Below, piece after piece: positions 45,490 through 54,863 of a stretch of 64,000 bases of DNA; the stretch's first letter is position 1, and the number at the start of each line of letters is the position of its first letter. A model generated the notes under the pieces. That model worked only from the letters and a program-made list of their open reading frames with translations. It did no database searches and had not been told where the DNA came from. The stretch is taken from positions 1,139,739 to 1,203,738 of the forward strand of contig CAVWMF010000007.1 of the NCBI GenBank assembly GCA_963756025.1, in the 5' to 3' direction. Source of the stretch: Bog-473 sp963756025. GTDB taxonomy: Bacteria > Actinomycetota > Acidimicrobiia > Acidimicrobiales > RAAP-2. A program made the position numbers and the translations under genes.

Positions 45490-46714
45490 GTGAATGTAGG
45501 CCTGCTGCTCTTGGCTGTTGGTGGTGTTCTGGCGGTCAGCGTCGTGGTCGGTGGCCGCGACCGCAGGGTTGGCGGGACTCGCCGCACACCTCCTGTTCCA
45601 CCTTCCGTGGCTCCAGTCGATTCTGCTGGGCGCTGTCGTCTCTTCGACCGACGCCGCCGCGGTCTTCGCCACCCTGCGTACCACTGATATCCGACTCCGT
45701 CTGACCCGCGTCCTCGAAGCTGAGGCCGGCCTGAACGAACCTGTAGCCATCGCACTGACCCTGGGTCTCATCACCTGGATCCAACATCCCACGTCCGGTT
45801 TCTCCGAACTCGTGATCGAATTGGTCCGTCAACTCGGGCTGGGCTTGGCAATAGGCGTAGCTCTCGCCGCCGGGGCAGCTTGGCTGTTTGCCCGGCTCCC
45901 CGAATCCATCGGCTCGTTCGCGCCTGTCGCCTCGGTCGCGGCAGCAGCCCTCGCATTCGGCGCCACGGACGTCGCCGGGGGAAGCGGTTTCGTCGCTGTC
46001 TACCTCGTCGGCCTCGCCATAGGCAGCACTCCCTCGCGCAACCGGCACCAGATCGTGACCTTCCACGAGGGACTGGCCTTCCTGGCCCAGGTGGCCCTGT
46101 TCATCGTCTTCGGGCTCCTGGTCTTCCCCCACGAGCTCGGTGCCGTCGCTGGACCTGCGTTGGCCTTGACCGCGCTGCTCATCGTGGTGATCAGGCCACT
46201 TGCGGTCTGGCTCTCCACCGCGCTCAGCCATTTCACCGCACGCGAGCGCCTCTTGCTCGGCTGGGCCGGTTTACGCGGTGCTGCTCCGATCGTGTTGGCC
46301 ACCCTGGCTCTCTCGGCCAAAATCGACAAGGCGGACATGATCTTCAACACAGTCTTCTTCGTCGTCGTGACCTCCACGCTGCTCCAAGGAACCACCCTCG
46401 AGCCACTCGCCCGGAGACTCCGTCTCGTCGACCCTCGACCCATTTCGGTGCCGAACCCTCTCGTCGTCGATGCGGCCGGCTCGCTCGAACTTGCCCACTT
46501 CGATGTGGCGAGCGATCACGCCATCGCCGGCGTCGCGGTCAGCGAACTCGGCCTCCCCCGCCACGCCCTCGTCGCAGTGGTCGCCCGGGGTGCAGAGACC
46601 ATCCCGCCTCGGGGTAGCACCCGGATCGCAGCCGGTGATCGGCTCCTCGTGCTGGTACCCCGGCCACAGCTCCCTGAGCTCGAAGACGTCTTTACCCGCT
46701 GGCGTCAGCGCTGA
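45490..46714 (+). pseudogene. CPA1-type cation/proton antiporter with N-terminal deletion
   Basis: The body is a NhaP/CvrA-like antiporter: ILLGAVVSSTDAAAVFATL and LEAEAGLNEPVAIALTLG are core motifs. A C-terminal TrkA_C domain (FDVASDHAIAGVAVSELGLP) follows. About 100 N-terminal residues are missing. A GTG-started piece at 45490 (VNVGLLLLAVGGVLAVSVVV) looks like the original first helix in another frame, joined directly to GLAGLAAHLLFHLPWLQ. The current open frame from 45518 gives 398 residues that lack several transmembrane helices, so transport activity is doubtful. Confidence 0.7.
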
Positions 46715-46723
46715 GCATTCGCC

Positions 46724-47371
46724 CTACCGAGGGCCCACAGTCGGCGCGGTGTTCGACGGGTCGACCTGCGTGACGGAACGGTTGGCAATGTCGACTTGGT
46801 AAACGACATCATGCGGATGCTTCCAGGTCAGAGCATCTGCGACATCGAGTCGAAGGAGATTTCGCAGCAACATTCGCCCGATCATCTCGTGGGAGACGAT
46901 CAACGGACGCCGAGCACCCAGACTCGCGATCTGCGAAAGCGCGGCACTTGCTCGGCGGTCGGCGTCGGCGTAGCTCTCACCGCCGGGGAAGCGCCACTCG
47001 TACTTGTCCTGTGACCTCCGAGTCATTTCACCGGGGAAACGTTGATCAATCTCGGATGACGTCAGGCCTGCCATCTCGCCATGGTGAATCTCCGCGAGGT
47101 CTTCGACGATGGTCTCCGACATGCCCAGTTGGGCTGCGCTGAAACGCGCCGTCGTCGCTGCCCGGCCCAGCGGGCTGCTGAACACGCCGTCGACCGGCAG
47201 ACCCGCCACGCAGGTCGCGATCCGTCGCACCCCGCCCAGGCCCTCTTTGGACAAAGCGGAATCAAGCTGCCCCTGCCGCCGACGTTGGCGGTTCCATTCA
47301 GTCTCGCCGTGGCGAACCAGGAAGACCAACGCGAAGGCATCTACCCGTTCTGGCCAATCGTTCCGTGGCAT
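46724..47371 (-). CDS. Histidine phosphatase (phosphoglycerate-mutase) family protein
   Basis: This protein of about 215 residues has the catalytic LVRHGETEWNRQ near the N-terminus, then FSSPLGRAATTAR, the acidic EIHHGEMAGL and the second histidine in LIVSHEMIGRMLL. These are the complete active-site residues of the cobalamin-phosphatase/PGM-like branch, which removes phosphate from small metabolites. The ATG at 47371 is chosen; a TTG at 47413 is also possible. It is convergent with the antiporter remnant, with only nine bases between them. Confidence 0.87.
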   Translation of the reverse strand: MPRNDWPERVDAFALVFLVRHGETEWNRQRRRQGQLDSALSKEGLGGVRRIATCVAGLPVDGVFSSPLGRAATTARFSAAQLGMSETIVEDLAEIHHGEMAGLTSSEIDQRFPGEMTRRSQDKYEWRFPGGESYADADRRASAALSQIASLGARRPLIVSHEMIGRMLLRNLLRLDVADALTWKHPHDVVYQVDIANRSVTQVDPSNTAPTVGPR

Positions 47372-47424
47372 CACATCGACAAGCGTATTGAGTATGAAGG
47401 CTCCCCTCGCCAATGGGTGACAGG

Positions 47425-49257
47425 CTAACGCGGCGATGCAGCGACACCTACCATCGGCGCCCAGTTGAGTGAGCCGCCCGTGGATCCGGCGAACCCCGCG
47501 TCGCCGAAGGTGAAGATGCCGCCGTCGGACGCCACCAGCCAGTAACCGGCACCGTCGGGCGTGGCCGCCATGCCCGTCACGGGTTTGTCCAACCGGATGT
47601 TGCCGGTCGAGCCATAGAACGGAGCGTCGCCGAAGGTGAAGATGCCGCCGTCGGAGGCCACCAACCAGTAGCCACCGCCGTCAGGGGTAGCCGCCATACC
47701 CACGATCGGTCTGTTGAGCCGAATACTCCCCGTGGAGCCGAAGAACGGAGCATCGAAGGAGAAAATCCCGCCGTCAGCGGCAACCAACCAGTAACCCCCG
47801 CTGGCGGCATCGGCCGCCATGCCCACGATCGGCTGATTGAGGGGGAGGCCGCCCATGGATCCGTCATAGGTGGCATCACCAAAGGTAAAGACACCACCGT
47901 CGGAGGCCACCAGCCAGTAGCCACCGCCGTCGGGGGTAGCCGCCATACCCACGATCGATTTGTTGAGCGGAGTGCCTTCCATCCCACCGAAATTCGCGGC
48001 GTCGCCGTATGCATCGACCGCGCCGTCGGCTGCGACCGTCCAATAGCCCCCACCGTCCGGCGTCGAGCCGTCGCCGACGACCGGAGCGAGCGGAGCTGCC
48101 GCTGTTGCACCGTCCGAGGGTGCGTTGAAGTCGTCGACATCGCCGTTGGCACCAAATAACCAGTAGCTCGAATCGCTGCTGGCCTGTTGCAATGGGTCGA
48201 AGCGCGGTACTCCATGGTGGAAGGTGACTGACGCGGTGTACATGGCTCGAGACCCGCCGTCGCCGTAACCGACCGTCCCATCCCAGGCGGAGAATCCCAA
48301 CTCCAAGCCGGTAGGACCGAGATACAGAGTCGGGCCGCCGGGACCCGACATGGCGCCGTCGCTGACGATCACCGGGTTGTTGACGTTGTCGGTACACGGG
48401 CCGAGGGGCGACGCACAGGTGGCATACCCGATGGCGTAATTCGCACTGTTATAGTCGTTTCCGCTGTAGAACACGTAGTAGGTGCCGTTCTCCTCCAACA
48501 TCGCCGGCCCCTCGATGTTGCCGCCCTGCCAGGACTGATCATCGGTCAACAGATCGCTCGGCGTCCCCGTGATGGTGAAGTTCGGGCTGAGTGTCGTTGC
48601 CCACAACGACGTGGGCTCGCCGATCACATTGGCGTTGAGTTTCCAGATCAGGTAGTTCTGGCCGGTGGTCGGATCGACGAAGATGGAGGGGTCGATGTCT
48701 CCCCCGTGCGCGGCATCACAGAGAACCGGGCTGCTACTTTCGTCAACGAACGGCCCGACGGGAGAACCGGATTGGGCCTCCCCGATGCACTCTGTCCCCG
48801 TTGCCGCATCCATGGCGGCGTAGAACATCACGTACTGGCCGGCTGCATTCCTGGCGACCGTCGGTGCCCAGGTCGTACCGAACCTTCCCCAGCTGGGCAG
48901 AGTGGGCATCGCATCCCCCATGGGAGACGACCATTGCAAACCATTGGTCGACGCGACATAGGGAACGTTGAGCAATCCGACCTGCGTGGAGTAGGCGTAG
49001 TAGACGCCGTTGGCATGCAGGACGAACGGATCGGGAAAGTCCTGGTTGAACGCTGGCTGCCACGTGGCGGCCGAGGCGGGATGCGCTCGGACCAGGACCG
49101 CGAGAGCCGGGACGATCACGATGAGCACGAGCACGAGCAATGCCCGATGCAGACCACGAGATCTTTCCCGCAGTCTGCCTGTCTTTCCACTGATAGGAAT
49201 TGGAGAATCTAAGCAGAGGGAACTTCTCGGCGCCGTGATACCGGTTTCGTCAACCAT
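47425..49257 (-). CDS. Secreted GH43-like glycosidase with C-terminal WLV repeats
   Basis: This 610-residue exported protein has an N-terminal signal segment (HRALLVLVLIVIVPALAVLV) and then a five-bladed propeller domain of the GH43 type. PDPFVLHANGVYYAYST supplies the catalytic-base aspartate, AHGGDIDPSIFVDP the pKa-modulating aspartate and NIEGPAMLEENGTYYVFYSG the acid glutamate. From about residue 365 to the end there are six copies of a 42-residue YWLV/DGG/FGDA repeat. The enzyme probably cleaves arabinose- or xylose-containing glycans outside the cell, with the repeats as a binding or surface module. No ribosome-binding site of note was seen. Confidence 0.87.
   Translation of the reverse strand: MVDETGITAPRSSLCLDSPIPISGKTGRLRERSRGLHRALLVLVLIVIVPALAVLVRAHPASAATWQPAFNQDFPDPFVLHANGVYYAYSTQVGLLNVPYVASTNGLQWSSPMGDAMPTLPSWGRFGTTWAPTVARNAAGQYVMFYAAMDAATGTECIGEAQSGSPVGPFVDESSSPVLCDAAHGGDIDPSIFVDPTTGQNYLIWKLNANVIGEPTSLWATTLSPNFTITGTPSDLLTDDQSWQGGNIEGPAMLEENGTYYVFYSGNDYNSANYAIGYATCASPLGPCTDNVNNPVIVSDGAMSGPGGPTLYLGPTGLELGFSAWDGTVGYGDGGSRAMYTASVTFHHGVPRFDPLQQASSDSSYWLFGANGDVDDFNAPSDGATAAAPLAPVVGDGSTPDGGGYWTVAADGAVDAYGDAANFGGMEGTPLNKSIVGMAATPDGGGYWLVASDGGVFTFGDATYDGSMGGLPLNQPIVGMAADAASGGYWLVAADGGIFSFDAPFFGSTGSIRLNRPIVGMAATPDGGGYWLVASDGGIFTFGDAPFYGSTGNIRLDKPVTGMAATPDGAGYWLVASDGGIFTFGDAGFAGSTGGSLNWAPMVGVAASPR
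47428..48165. repeat. Six tandem 42-codon WLV/DGG repeats in the GH43-like gene
   Basis: Repeat units begin YWLV or YWTV, contain ASDGGIFTFGDA and end IVGMAATPDGGG. The first and last copies are diverged. At DNA level adjacent units share long near-identical blocks, so slippage or recombination is possible. The same repeat forms the end of the protein at 58789. Confidence 0.9.
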
Positions 49258-49291
49258 CCCGCCGGACAGTTGACATGCGCCGGATGATCAC

Positions 49292-49993
49292 CTACGTGGC
49301 GGACGACTCGACGCCCCTGACAATTGCTTGTGCGAAACCCGCATCGGCCGCATCCTGCACATCGGAACCCGGTGAATCGCTTGCCAACACCGTCGCCGGG
49401 AGGCCCGGCGACAGGTGCAACATGTCCGGGCCGAACCACGATGGATGACGCAGGGCTTCGCTATTCCAGTCAACTGTTCGAACGTTGGCGTGCTCCTCGG
49501 CCGCCTCATCAATTGCGCGGTTGATAGCCAGAGCGTCGGCCGGCTTGTAATAGAACGGAGCGTTGACTTTCGCATTCACGATTACCACGGAGGAGTTCCC
49601 TGCCTTGGCGATCAATTGATCCAACAGTTGCGAATACTGGGTAATGGAAAGGGCTCCGTCTGCCAACTCCAGCGCATCATTCGAGGCTGTTTCCACGACG
49701 ATGACCCCGTACGACCCGTCTTTCACATCGGCATCCAGAGTGGCTTGCGCCCAAGTGGACGACAGCGCATGACCGGGATCGACCGATACTCGAGACACAT
49801 ACCCTGCTTCGGTGAGCGCTGACCCGATCGAAGACTTGGCCTGCCAGGACAGCGAATCACCGACAAGCGCCACGCTCTTAACTCGAATTTCATTCGAGTG
49901 GGGTGTGTTCGCCGAGGAACTTTCGGTGCGGGCCACTGCACCACCCACTGTCACCGAAGCCAGGATCATGGATGCCACGAGGAATAGCTTCAT
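49292..49993 (-). CDS. Secreted SGNH/GDSL-family hydrolase
   Basis: This protein of about 233 residues has a signal peptide (KLFLVASMILASVTVGGAVA) and the SGNH blocks: VALVGDSLSWQAKS with the nucleophile serine, VVETASNDALEL with the block III asparagine and FGPDMLHLSPGLP with the catalytic His. It should be an extracytoplasmic esterase or lipase, perhaps acting on acylated glycans. The ATG at 49993 puts the signal peptide at the very N-terminus; one at 50068 would add 25 residues. It lies 34 bases upstream of the GH43-like gene on the same strand. Confidence 0.87.
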   Translation of the reverse strand: MKLFLVASMILASVTVGGAVARTESSSANTPHSNEIRVKSVALVGDSLSWQAKSSIGSALTEAGYVSRVSVDPGHALSSTWAQATLDADVKDGSYGVIVVETASNDALELADGALSITQYSQLLDQLIAKAGNSSVVIVNAKVNAPFYYKPADALAINRAIDEAAEEHANVRTVDWNSEALRHPSWFGPDMLHLSPGLPATVLASDSPGSDVQDAADAGFAQAIVRGVESSAT

Positions 49994-50317
49994 CCTGGCG
50001 CGTACCTCATGGGATATTCCACTCAACTTTCCGCAGGCCGATTGACGGGCAGCATCCGCGTCAGACATCGTCCCTGTGCCTGAACGATCCCGACCCGTCG
50101 ATCATGCGCTGAAGATGTTGGGGATTAACGTGCGTCGGCTGTGTGCAACCTGTCTATCTCCCCGCGTGGTGCTGCTGCCGGGTCACGCTCGAGGAGCTCT
50201 AGCCGGACACGAGTGCACACGCCGTTTTCGGTGTCTTGCTCGGAACGGCCGGTGCACCGAGGCCGGTTTCCGCTCTCAACGAATGGCGCGGCTTCACACC
50301 GACGTTTCCGAGGTCGG
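49994..50317. other. Intergenic region, no gene seen
   Basis: These 324 bases lie between the SGNH hydrolase start and the end of the MoxR-associated gene. They are probably the promoter region of the hydrolase and GH43 genes. I find no convincing small gene, hairpin or promoter consensus in them. Confidence 0.35.
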
Positions 50318-51178
50318 TCAGGGGATTTCTACGGTAAGCGGTCGGGGCGCTTCGAGATTCGGGCTGACACTGATGAGCGTGGTGCGAAAACCATCCGATT
50401 CGACGACCCCGAGGCAGAAACGTCCGGCAACCACAGTCATGTCACGGCCCCACACCGACAGCACCCACCCGAGAGGCAGGGCGAGCCGCACCGAACCACC
50501 GGCATCCCAACGGAGCTCTGGATCAGCGTCGGGCTCCGCCACCTCGAACTCGACCTCCAGTCCGGGGCAGCCAAGCCACGATCGAAGCGCCACCGAGGCC
50601 CGACCGAAGAGCGACGCCACGAGAGAGGGGCGCGGTGAAGGACCGTGCGGATTCTCCAGGCGGTCCAAAAGTGCTGCGGTTACCGTGGCCACAAGGCGTT
50701 GCGTCAACTCGTGGCCAAGACCGGCGAGAAGCACCACGTCCTCCTCAAGTGTCGGCGAGCTACCTGCGGGCGGCCCGATCGCACCCCCCGGCACCGCGAC
50801 TCCGCTGTGGAGGGAAATGACGCGGCCCGATCCGCCACGTGGCATCCCACCAGCCCTGAGAACGGCCGGTGCGTTGGGCGGTGCCGTGGTTGCCTTCGGG
50901 CCCGGGAATGGGAAACTCTCTGTTCGAAGCGGATCGCTCGATCCACGACTCAGCGCCGAGAGAAGGGATGCTTCTTCACGCTGACGGGCCCAGGCGTCGA
51001 GGACGTCGAGGCAGGCGCAGCTCTGCCCCCCGAGGGCGGCGAGTGTCCGTTCGCCCTCCGGGTCGGCATGGTTGAGTGCGACCAGGTCTCCGGCCTCCCA
51101 ACGGATGGTGTGCGTCTCGCCGGAACAGCTGACCCGGGCAGCGGCCGGCTGAAGCCCGCTGAGAGGCTCTCGCGTCAT
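50318..51178 (-). CDS. Unknown 286-residue protein of the MoxR/VWA module
   Basis: No family is recognised. The N-terminal half contains SCSGETHTIRWEAGDLVALN and acidic, Ala/Leu-rich helices (CLDVLDAWARQREEASLLSA, GLGHELTQRLVATVTAALLD). The C-terminal 90 residues are strand-rich (EVEFEVAEPDADPELRW, LALPLGWVLSVWGRDMTVV) and end in PLTVEIP. There is no signal peptide or membrane helix. The ATG overlaps the stop of the 427-residue partner by four bases (ATGA). It is therefore coexpressed with that gene and, by position, linked to the MoxR/VWA pair. Confidence 0.75.
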   Translation of the reverse strand: MTREPLSGLQPAAARVSCSGETHTIRWEAGDLVALNHADPEGERTLAALGGQSCACLDVLDAWARQREEASLLSALSRGSSDPLRTESFPFPGPKATTAPPNAPAVLRAGGMPRGGSGRVISLHSGVAVPGGAIGPPAGSSPTLEEDVVLLAGLGHELTQRLVATVTAALLDRLENPHGPSPRPSLVASLFGRASVALRSWLGCPGLEVEFEVAEPDADPELRWDAGGSVRLALPLGWVLSVWGRDMTVVAGRFCLGVVESDGFRTTLISVSPNLEAPRPLTVEIP

Positions 51179-52458
51179 GTGTGAACGGCCAGAGCGGCCA
51201 GGGATACAACGACAACTCCGCGCTGACGAGATCCGGTGGGGAGCAGTCTCAGTGTGCCGGCGCTGGGGTCGAGAGGGGCTAGGGACGTCACTTGCCCTTC
51301 GGCCAGTGTGTCGCTGCCCTGGCCTCTGTCCTGGAACGCGACGTAGGCATTGTTCCGATCGTCTTCGGCCCACCAGATGATCGGGGGTGAGTCCCGGTCC
51401 GCTCCCGGAAAGTGCGGGAGCAGTGGAGCTCCCGGGGACATGGCGAGCGAGATGGAGAAGGACTCGGCCTCGGAGATGAGCGCCTCGACCCGGATGGAAT
51501 ACCCCTCCAGGTCGTCGATGACGGAACCGACGGGAATTCTGCCGACCGGTCCGTCCGCCTTGGAGAAGCGCGCCAGCAATGAAGCCCACGGCTCCGAAAG
51601 CCCCGGGGTCGGCGACCCGTTGGCGACCGCGCCTGCGATCCGTCGAATCTCGAAGAACAGCGGATCGTCCTCCTCGAGCGCTCCGATGGCAATCAGGGTC
51701 CGGCAGGTGATCTCGACAGCATCTGCGTCGCCGCCAAAGTGACGGTCGGCGCTGAGGATTTCGCCATAGAGCATCGCCCGGACCGGATCCATCGCCTCGA
51801 TCTCCTCGACGCGAGCCTCCAGAACGGGTTGCCGCTCGGGCAACTCGATGCGGATCCCGTCGATCTCGATCCACCGGGTATCCGGGGAAAGTGACACCCC
51901 GGTGTGGTAGCTGGTGCTCCAGGTTCCACCGCCCCAATTCCCCGACCCGCTGTGGGCGGTAGCTGTCGTGCCCTGATCGTCGACGAGCGAAAGTGTCTGG
52001 GGATACGGGTGGCGAGGCATCGATCCGTGCATCCGGCGAGCGAAGCCGCCGCGACGTCGCGGATTCCCCCGCTCTTCTTCGGGATCCGTTCCCGACAGAT
52101 CGAGATGGGTCCCGTCATCGGCGAAGAGCAACTTCTCGATGAGCCACCGTTGGCCATCGCGCTGGAACGGGGCGCTCCCGACGGCCACCCTCCGGATGGT
52201 GAGCCGCTGGCGCCCACTCGGGGTGATGGAACTCCGATGCATGCGCATGTGGTGCCAATGCTGGTCGCGCAGCGCCATCGCGAGCCTGTATTCGTCCAGG
52301 ACCCCCTGGGCTGTGACCTGATCGAGTGACCCGGCGGCGACGCAGGCTCGGCTGATGACACCTGCCTCGCTCGGGTCCGGCCTGCCCCTGTCCTCACGTC
52401 CGAAGAGACGTTCGCAGGCCAGGCGCAAGTAGGTCTCCGGATCGGTGATTCTGGCCAT
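51175..52458 (-). CDS. Unknown 427-residue protein divergent from the MoxR ATPase
   Basis: No family is recognised. The N-terminus resembles a tiny helical domain (ITDPETYLRLACERLFG). The middle is rich in Gly/Ser/Arg with GNWGGGTWSTSYHTGVSLSP. The region RVEEIEAMDPVRAMLYGEIL and the ending RGVVVVSLAALAVHT are hydrophobic but not clearly membrane-spanning. The ATG at 52458 is only 40 bases from the MoxR start on the other strand, so both are driven from one compact divergent promoter region. It overlaps the following gene by four bases. Confidence 0.75.
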   Translation of the reverse strand: MARITDPETYLRLACERLFGREDRGRPDPSEAGVISRACVAAGSLDQVTAQGVLDEYRLAMALRDQHWHHMRMHRSSITPSGRQRLTIRRVAVGSAPFQRDGQRWLIEKLLFADDGTHLDLSGTDPEEERGNPRRRGGFARRMHGSMPRHPYPQTLSLVDDQGTTATAHSGSGNWGGGTWSTSYHTGVSLSPDTRWIEIDGIRIELPERQPVLEARVEEIEAMDPVRAMLYGEILSADRHFGGDADAVEITCRTLIAIGALEEDDPLFFEIRRIAGAVANGSPTPGLSEPWASLLARFSKADGPVGRIPVGSVIDDLEGYSIRVEALISEAESFSISLAMSPGAPLLPHFPGADRDSPPIIWWAEDDRNNAYVAFQDRGQGSDTLAEGQVTSLAPLDPSAGTLRLLPTGSRQRGVVVVSLAALAVHT

Positions 52459-52498
52459 GCCACAGCATTCCATGGCCCGGCCCGGCCAGACTGATGGA

Positions 52499-53602
52499 AT
52501 GGACGATCAGGCTGCTGTCGTCGAAGCGCTGGCCTTAGCGGTGTTGGTGCGGGCGCCCGTCCTGCTCTGGGGCTCACCGGGCACGGGCAAGACCTCGGTC
52601 ATCAAGTCCCTCGCCAGTGCGATCGGCGTGCCGCTGGAGACGGTGATCGCCTCGATCAGGGAGCCGTCGGACTTTGCCGGCCTGCCGGTCGTCAACCACG
52701 ACGGGGGACACCCCCGGGTCGACTTCGCCCCGCCACGCTGGGCGCAGCGCCTGGCCGCCTCGGGCAGCGGGGTGCTGTTCTTCGACGAGATCTCGACCGC
52801 TCCGCCGGCCGTGCAGGCGGCCCTCCTGCGCGTTGTGCTCGAGCGGACGGTCGGGGACCTCGAGCTCCCCTCCGGCATTTCCGTCGTGGCGGCAGCCAAC
52901 CCTCCCGAACAGGCCGCCTCGGGCTGGGAGCTCTCGGCCCCGCTGGCCAACCGGTTCTGTCATCTCGACTGGGCGGTCGACGGGAGAGCGGTGGCGGACG
53001 GCCTCTCGGGCGGGTGGCCAACCCCGGTCATCCCTCGACTGCCAGAGGGTTGGGAGCGCTGGGTCCCGGTCGCCCGCAGCTGGGTGGGTGGGTTCATCCG
53101 GGTGCGACCGACCCTGGCCGTCGAGGTACCCGAAGATGCGGCCAGAGCGGGGCGGGCGTGGCCCAGCCCGCGCAGTTGGGAGATGGCAGCCACCCTTCTG
53201 GCCGCGGCGCGGGCCGTCGGTTCGGACGACCTGGTGCGATCGCTCCTCGTGCGCGGAGCGGTGGGCCAGGGCCCTGGGATCGAGTTGCTCACCTGGCTGA
53301 TCGAGGCCGACCTGCCCGACCCCGAAGAGGTCTTGGACGATCCCGAGGCCTTCGTCCTCCCCGAGCGTGGGGACCGCGCCTACGCAGCCCTGTCTTCCGT
53401 GGCGAGCGCAGTCGCGGCCAACCCGACGATCGAGCGTTGGCAGCAAGGCTGGGTGGTCTTCGGGCGCGCCGCTGATACTGCACTCGACGTGGCGGCAGCG
53501 GCAGCGCGACCTCTGGTCAGGTGCCGGCCACCTGGGGCGCCGGTCCCGACCGAAGTCCATCGCTTCACGGACCTCCTCCACGACGCCGGGTTGCTCAACT
53601 GA
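52499..53602 (+). CDS. MoxR-family AAA+ ATPase
   Basis: This 367-residue ATPase has Walker A GSPGTGKTSVIKSL near residue 30, Walker B GVLFFDEISTAP, the sensor-1 segment ISVVAAANPPEQAAS and a later PSPRSWEMAATLL corresponding to the lid. MoxR ATPases remodel or assemble partner proteins, often metallo-enzymes or stress complexes, and act with VWA proteins. The ATG at 52499 begins the conserved N-terminus. The VWA gene follows after eight bases, so the two are cotranscribed. Confidence 0.92.
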   Translation: MDDQAAVVEALALAVLVRAPVLLWGSPGTGKTSVIKSLASAIGVPLETVIASIREPSDFAGLPVVNHDGGHPRVDFAPPRWAQRLAASGSGVLFFDEISTAPPAVQAALLRVVLERTVGDLELPSGISVVAAANPPEQAASGWELSAPLANRFCHLDWAVDGRAVADGLSGGWPTPVIPRLPEGWERWVPVARSWVGGFIRVRPTLAVEVPEDAARAGRAWPSPRSWEMAATLLAAARAVGSDDLVRSLLVRGAVGQGPGIELLTWLIEADLPDPEEVLDDPEAFVLPERGDRAYAALSSVASAVAANPTIERWQQGWVVFGRAADTALDVAAAAARPLVRCRPPGAPVPTEVHRFTDLLHDAGLLN

Positions 53603-53610
53603 CTGCGCCC

Positions 53611-54831
53611 ATGGCGTCGCCGCCGGACGCCACAGCGCTCGACCGCAGGAAGGTGGCCGCGAGCCGGGTTTTTGCGGCTTCGCGCTACCCCTACTTGGCG
53701 AGTGCGTTGTTCGCCGCGCAGGTCCGTGCGGCGCAGGGTTCGGGCACGATCGCAATGGACCGAGCCTGGCAGGTGCACGCCGACCCCGACGTGCTCGACA
53801 GGATGGCGGTCGATGACTTCGGTCGGCTCCTGGTCCATCTGGTGTCCCACCTGTTACGGGATCACGCCACTCGCGCCGAGCGAGCGGGTGTCGCCGGCAC
53901 CGACGGCGACCCGGACGCCTGGAACAAAGCCAGCGACGCGGAGGTCAACGATGACCTGGCACCCCACGGGATGGTCCCGCCGTGCGCGGCGGACGTACCC
54001 GCCGGGCTCGGCGCCGAGGACGGTCGGTTGAGCGAGCAGTATTACGAGCTGGCGCGCGGCGAACAAAGACGGTGGGACTGCGGCTCGGGGTGCGACGGGG
54101 TCGACCGGCCTTGGGATGACAAGGGTGCTGCGGAAGGCTTGAACGACCGCGACGGCGAATTCCTACGGCTGGGAGTGGCCAGCGAACTGCAGCGATCCGA
54201 GGCGCAAGAACCGGGAAGCGTCGAGGCGGGATGGCTCCGATGGGCCGAGAAGCTCCTTCCTTCTCGAACCGACTGGCGGCGAGTCCTCGCCGCTGAGATC
54301 CAGGTGGGCATCATGCGCGTGGCGGGGATGGTCGACTACTCCTACAGGAGGCCTTCAAGACGTTCGGAGTCGACACCATCGGTGATCATGCCCGTCCTTG
54401 ATCGACCCGTCCCCGATGTTGCGATCGTCTGCGACACGTCGGGCTCGATGACCGGCGACCTCCTGGCCCGGGTACTCGCAGAGGTCGAATCCATCCTGCA
54501 ACGGGTCGGGTTACGTGCAACGAACGTGCGCGTGCTGTCGTGTGACGCACAAGTCCACACGGTGAAACGAGTGAGCCGTGCCTCGCAAATCGAACTTTTC
54601 GGAGGTGGTGGGACGGATATGGGCGAGGGAATAGCGCAGGCGCTTGGGCTCAGACCGCGCCCTTCGATCGTCGTTGTGCTCACGGATGGTTTCACCCCGT
54701 GGCCAACCGACGCTCCCGCCAGGGCGAAAGTGATCGTCGGCCTCATCGAGGGTCGTCACGGGATGCCCTGGATGCACCACTCTCCCGCCCCACCTCCATG
54801 GACCAAGGTGGTCAGGATCAGCGAGGCCTAG
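53611..54831 (+). CDS. Metallopeptidase-like/VWA domain protein (COG3864 type)
   Basis: This 406-residue partner of MoxR has an N-terminal domain with a histidine-rich helix VHLVSHLLRDHATR, resembling a zinc metallopeptidase-like motif. An acidic linker follows, then a von Willebrand A domain with the MIDAS residues in CDTSGSMTGD, the threonine in GGGGTDMGEGI and the aspartate in VVLTDGFTPW. Such proteins are thought to recruit clients to the MoxR ATPase. The ATG at 53611 lies eight bases after the MoxR stop. It is followed 32 bases later by the DinB-like enzyme gene. Confidence 0.9.
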   Translation: MASPPDATALDRRKVAASRVFAASRYPYLASALFAAQVRAAQGSGTIAMDRAWQVHADPDVLDRMAVDDFGRLLVHLVSHLLRDHATRAERAGVAGTDGDPDAWNKASDAEVNDDLAPHGMVPPCAADVPAGLGAEDGRLSEQYYELARGEQRRWDCGSGCDGVDRPWDDKGAAEGLNDRDGEFLRLGVASELQRSEAQEPGSVEAGWLRWAEKLLPSRTDWRRVLAAEIQVGIMRVAGMVDYSYRRPSRRSESTPSVIMPVLDRPVPDVAIVCDTSGSMTGDLLARVLAEVESILQRVGLRATNVRVLSCDAQVHTVKRVSRASQIELFGGGGTDMGEGIAQALGLRPRPSIVVVLTDGFTPWPTDAPARAKVIVGLIEGRHGMPWMHHSPAPPPWTKVVRISEA

Positions 54832-54863
54832 CTAGAGACTCATCGACAACGGGAGGGGTCGAC

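Noticed and set aside
50318..51937. Apparent 539-residue protein on the minus strand
   Set aside because: The first 250 codons are out of frame with the recognised 427-residue gene. An ATG at 51178 overlapping that gene's stop gives a normal 286-residue protein.
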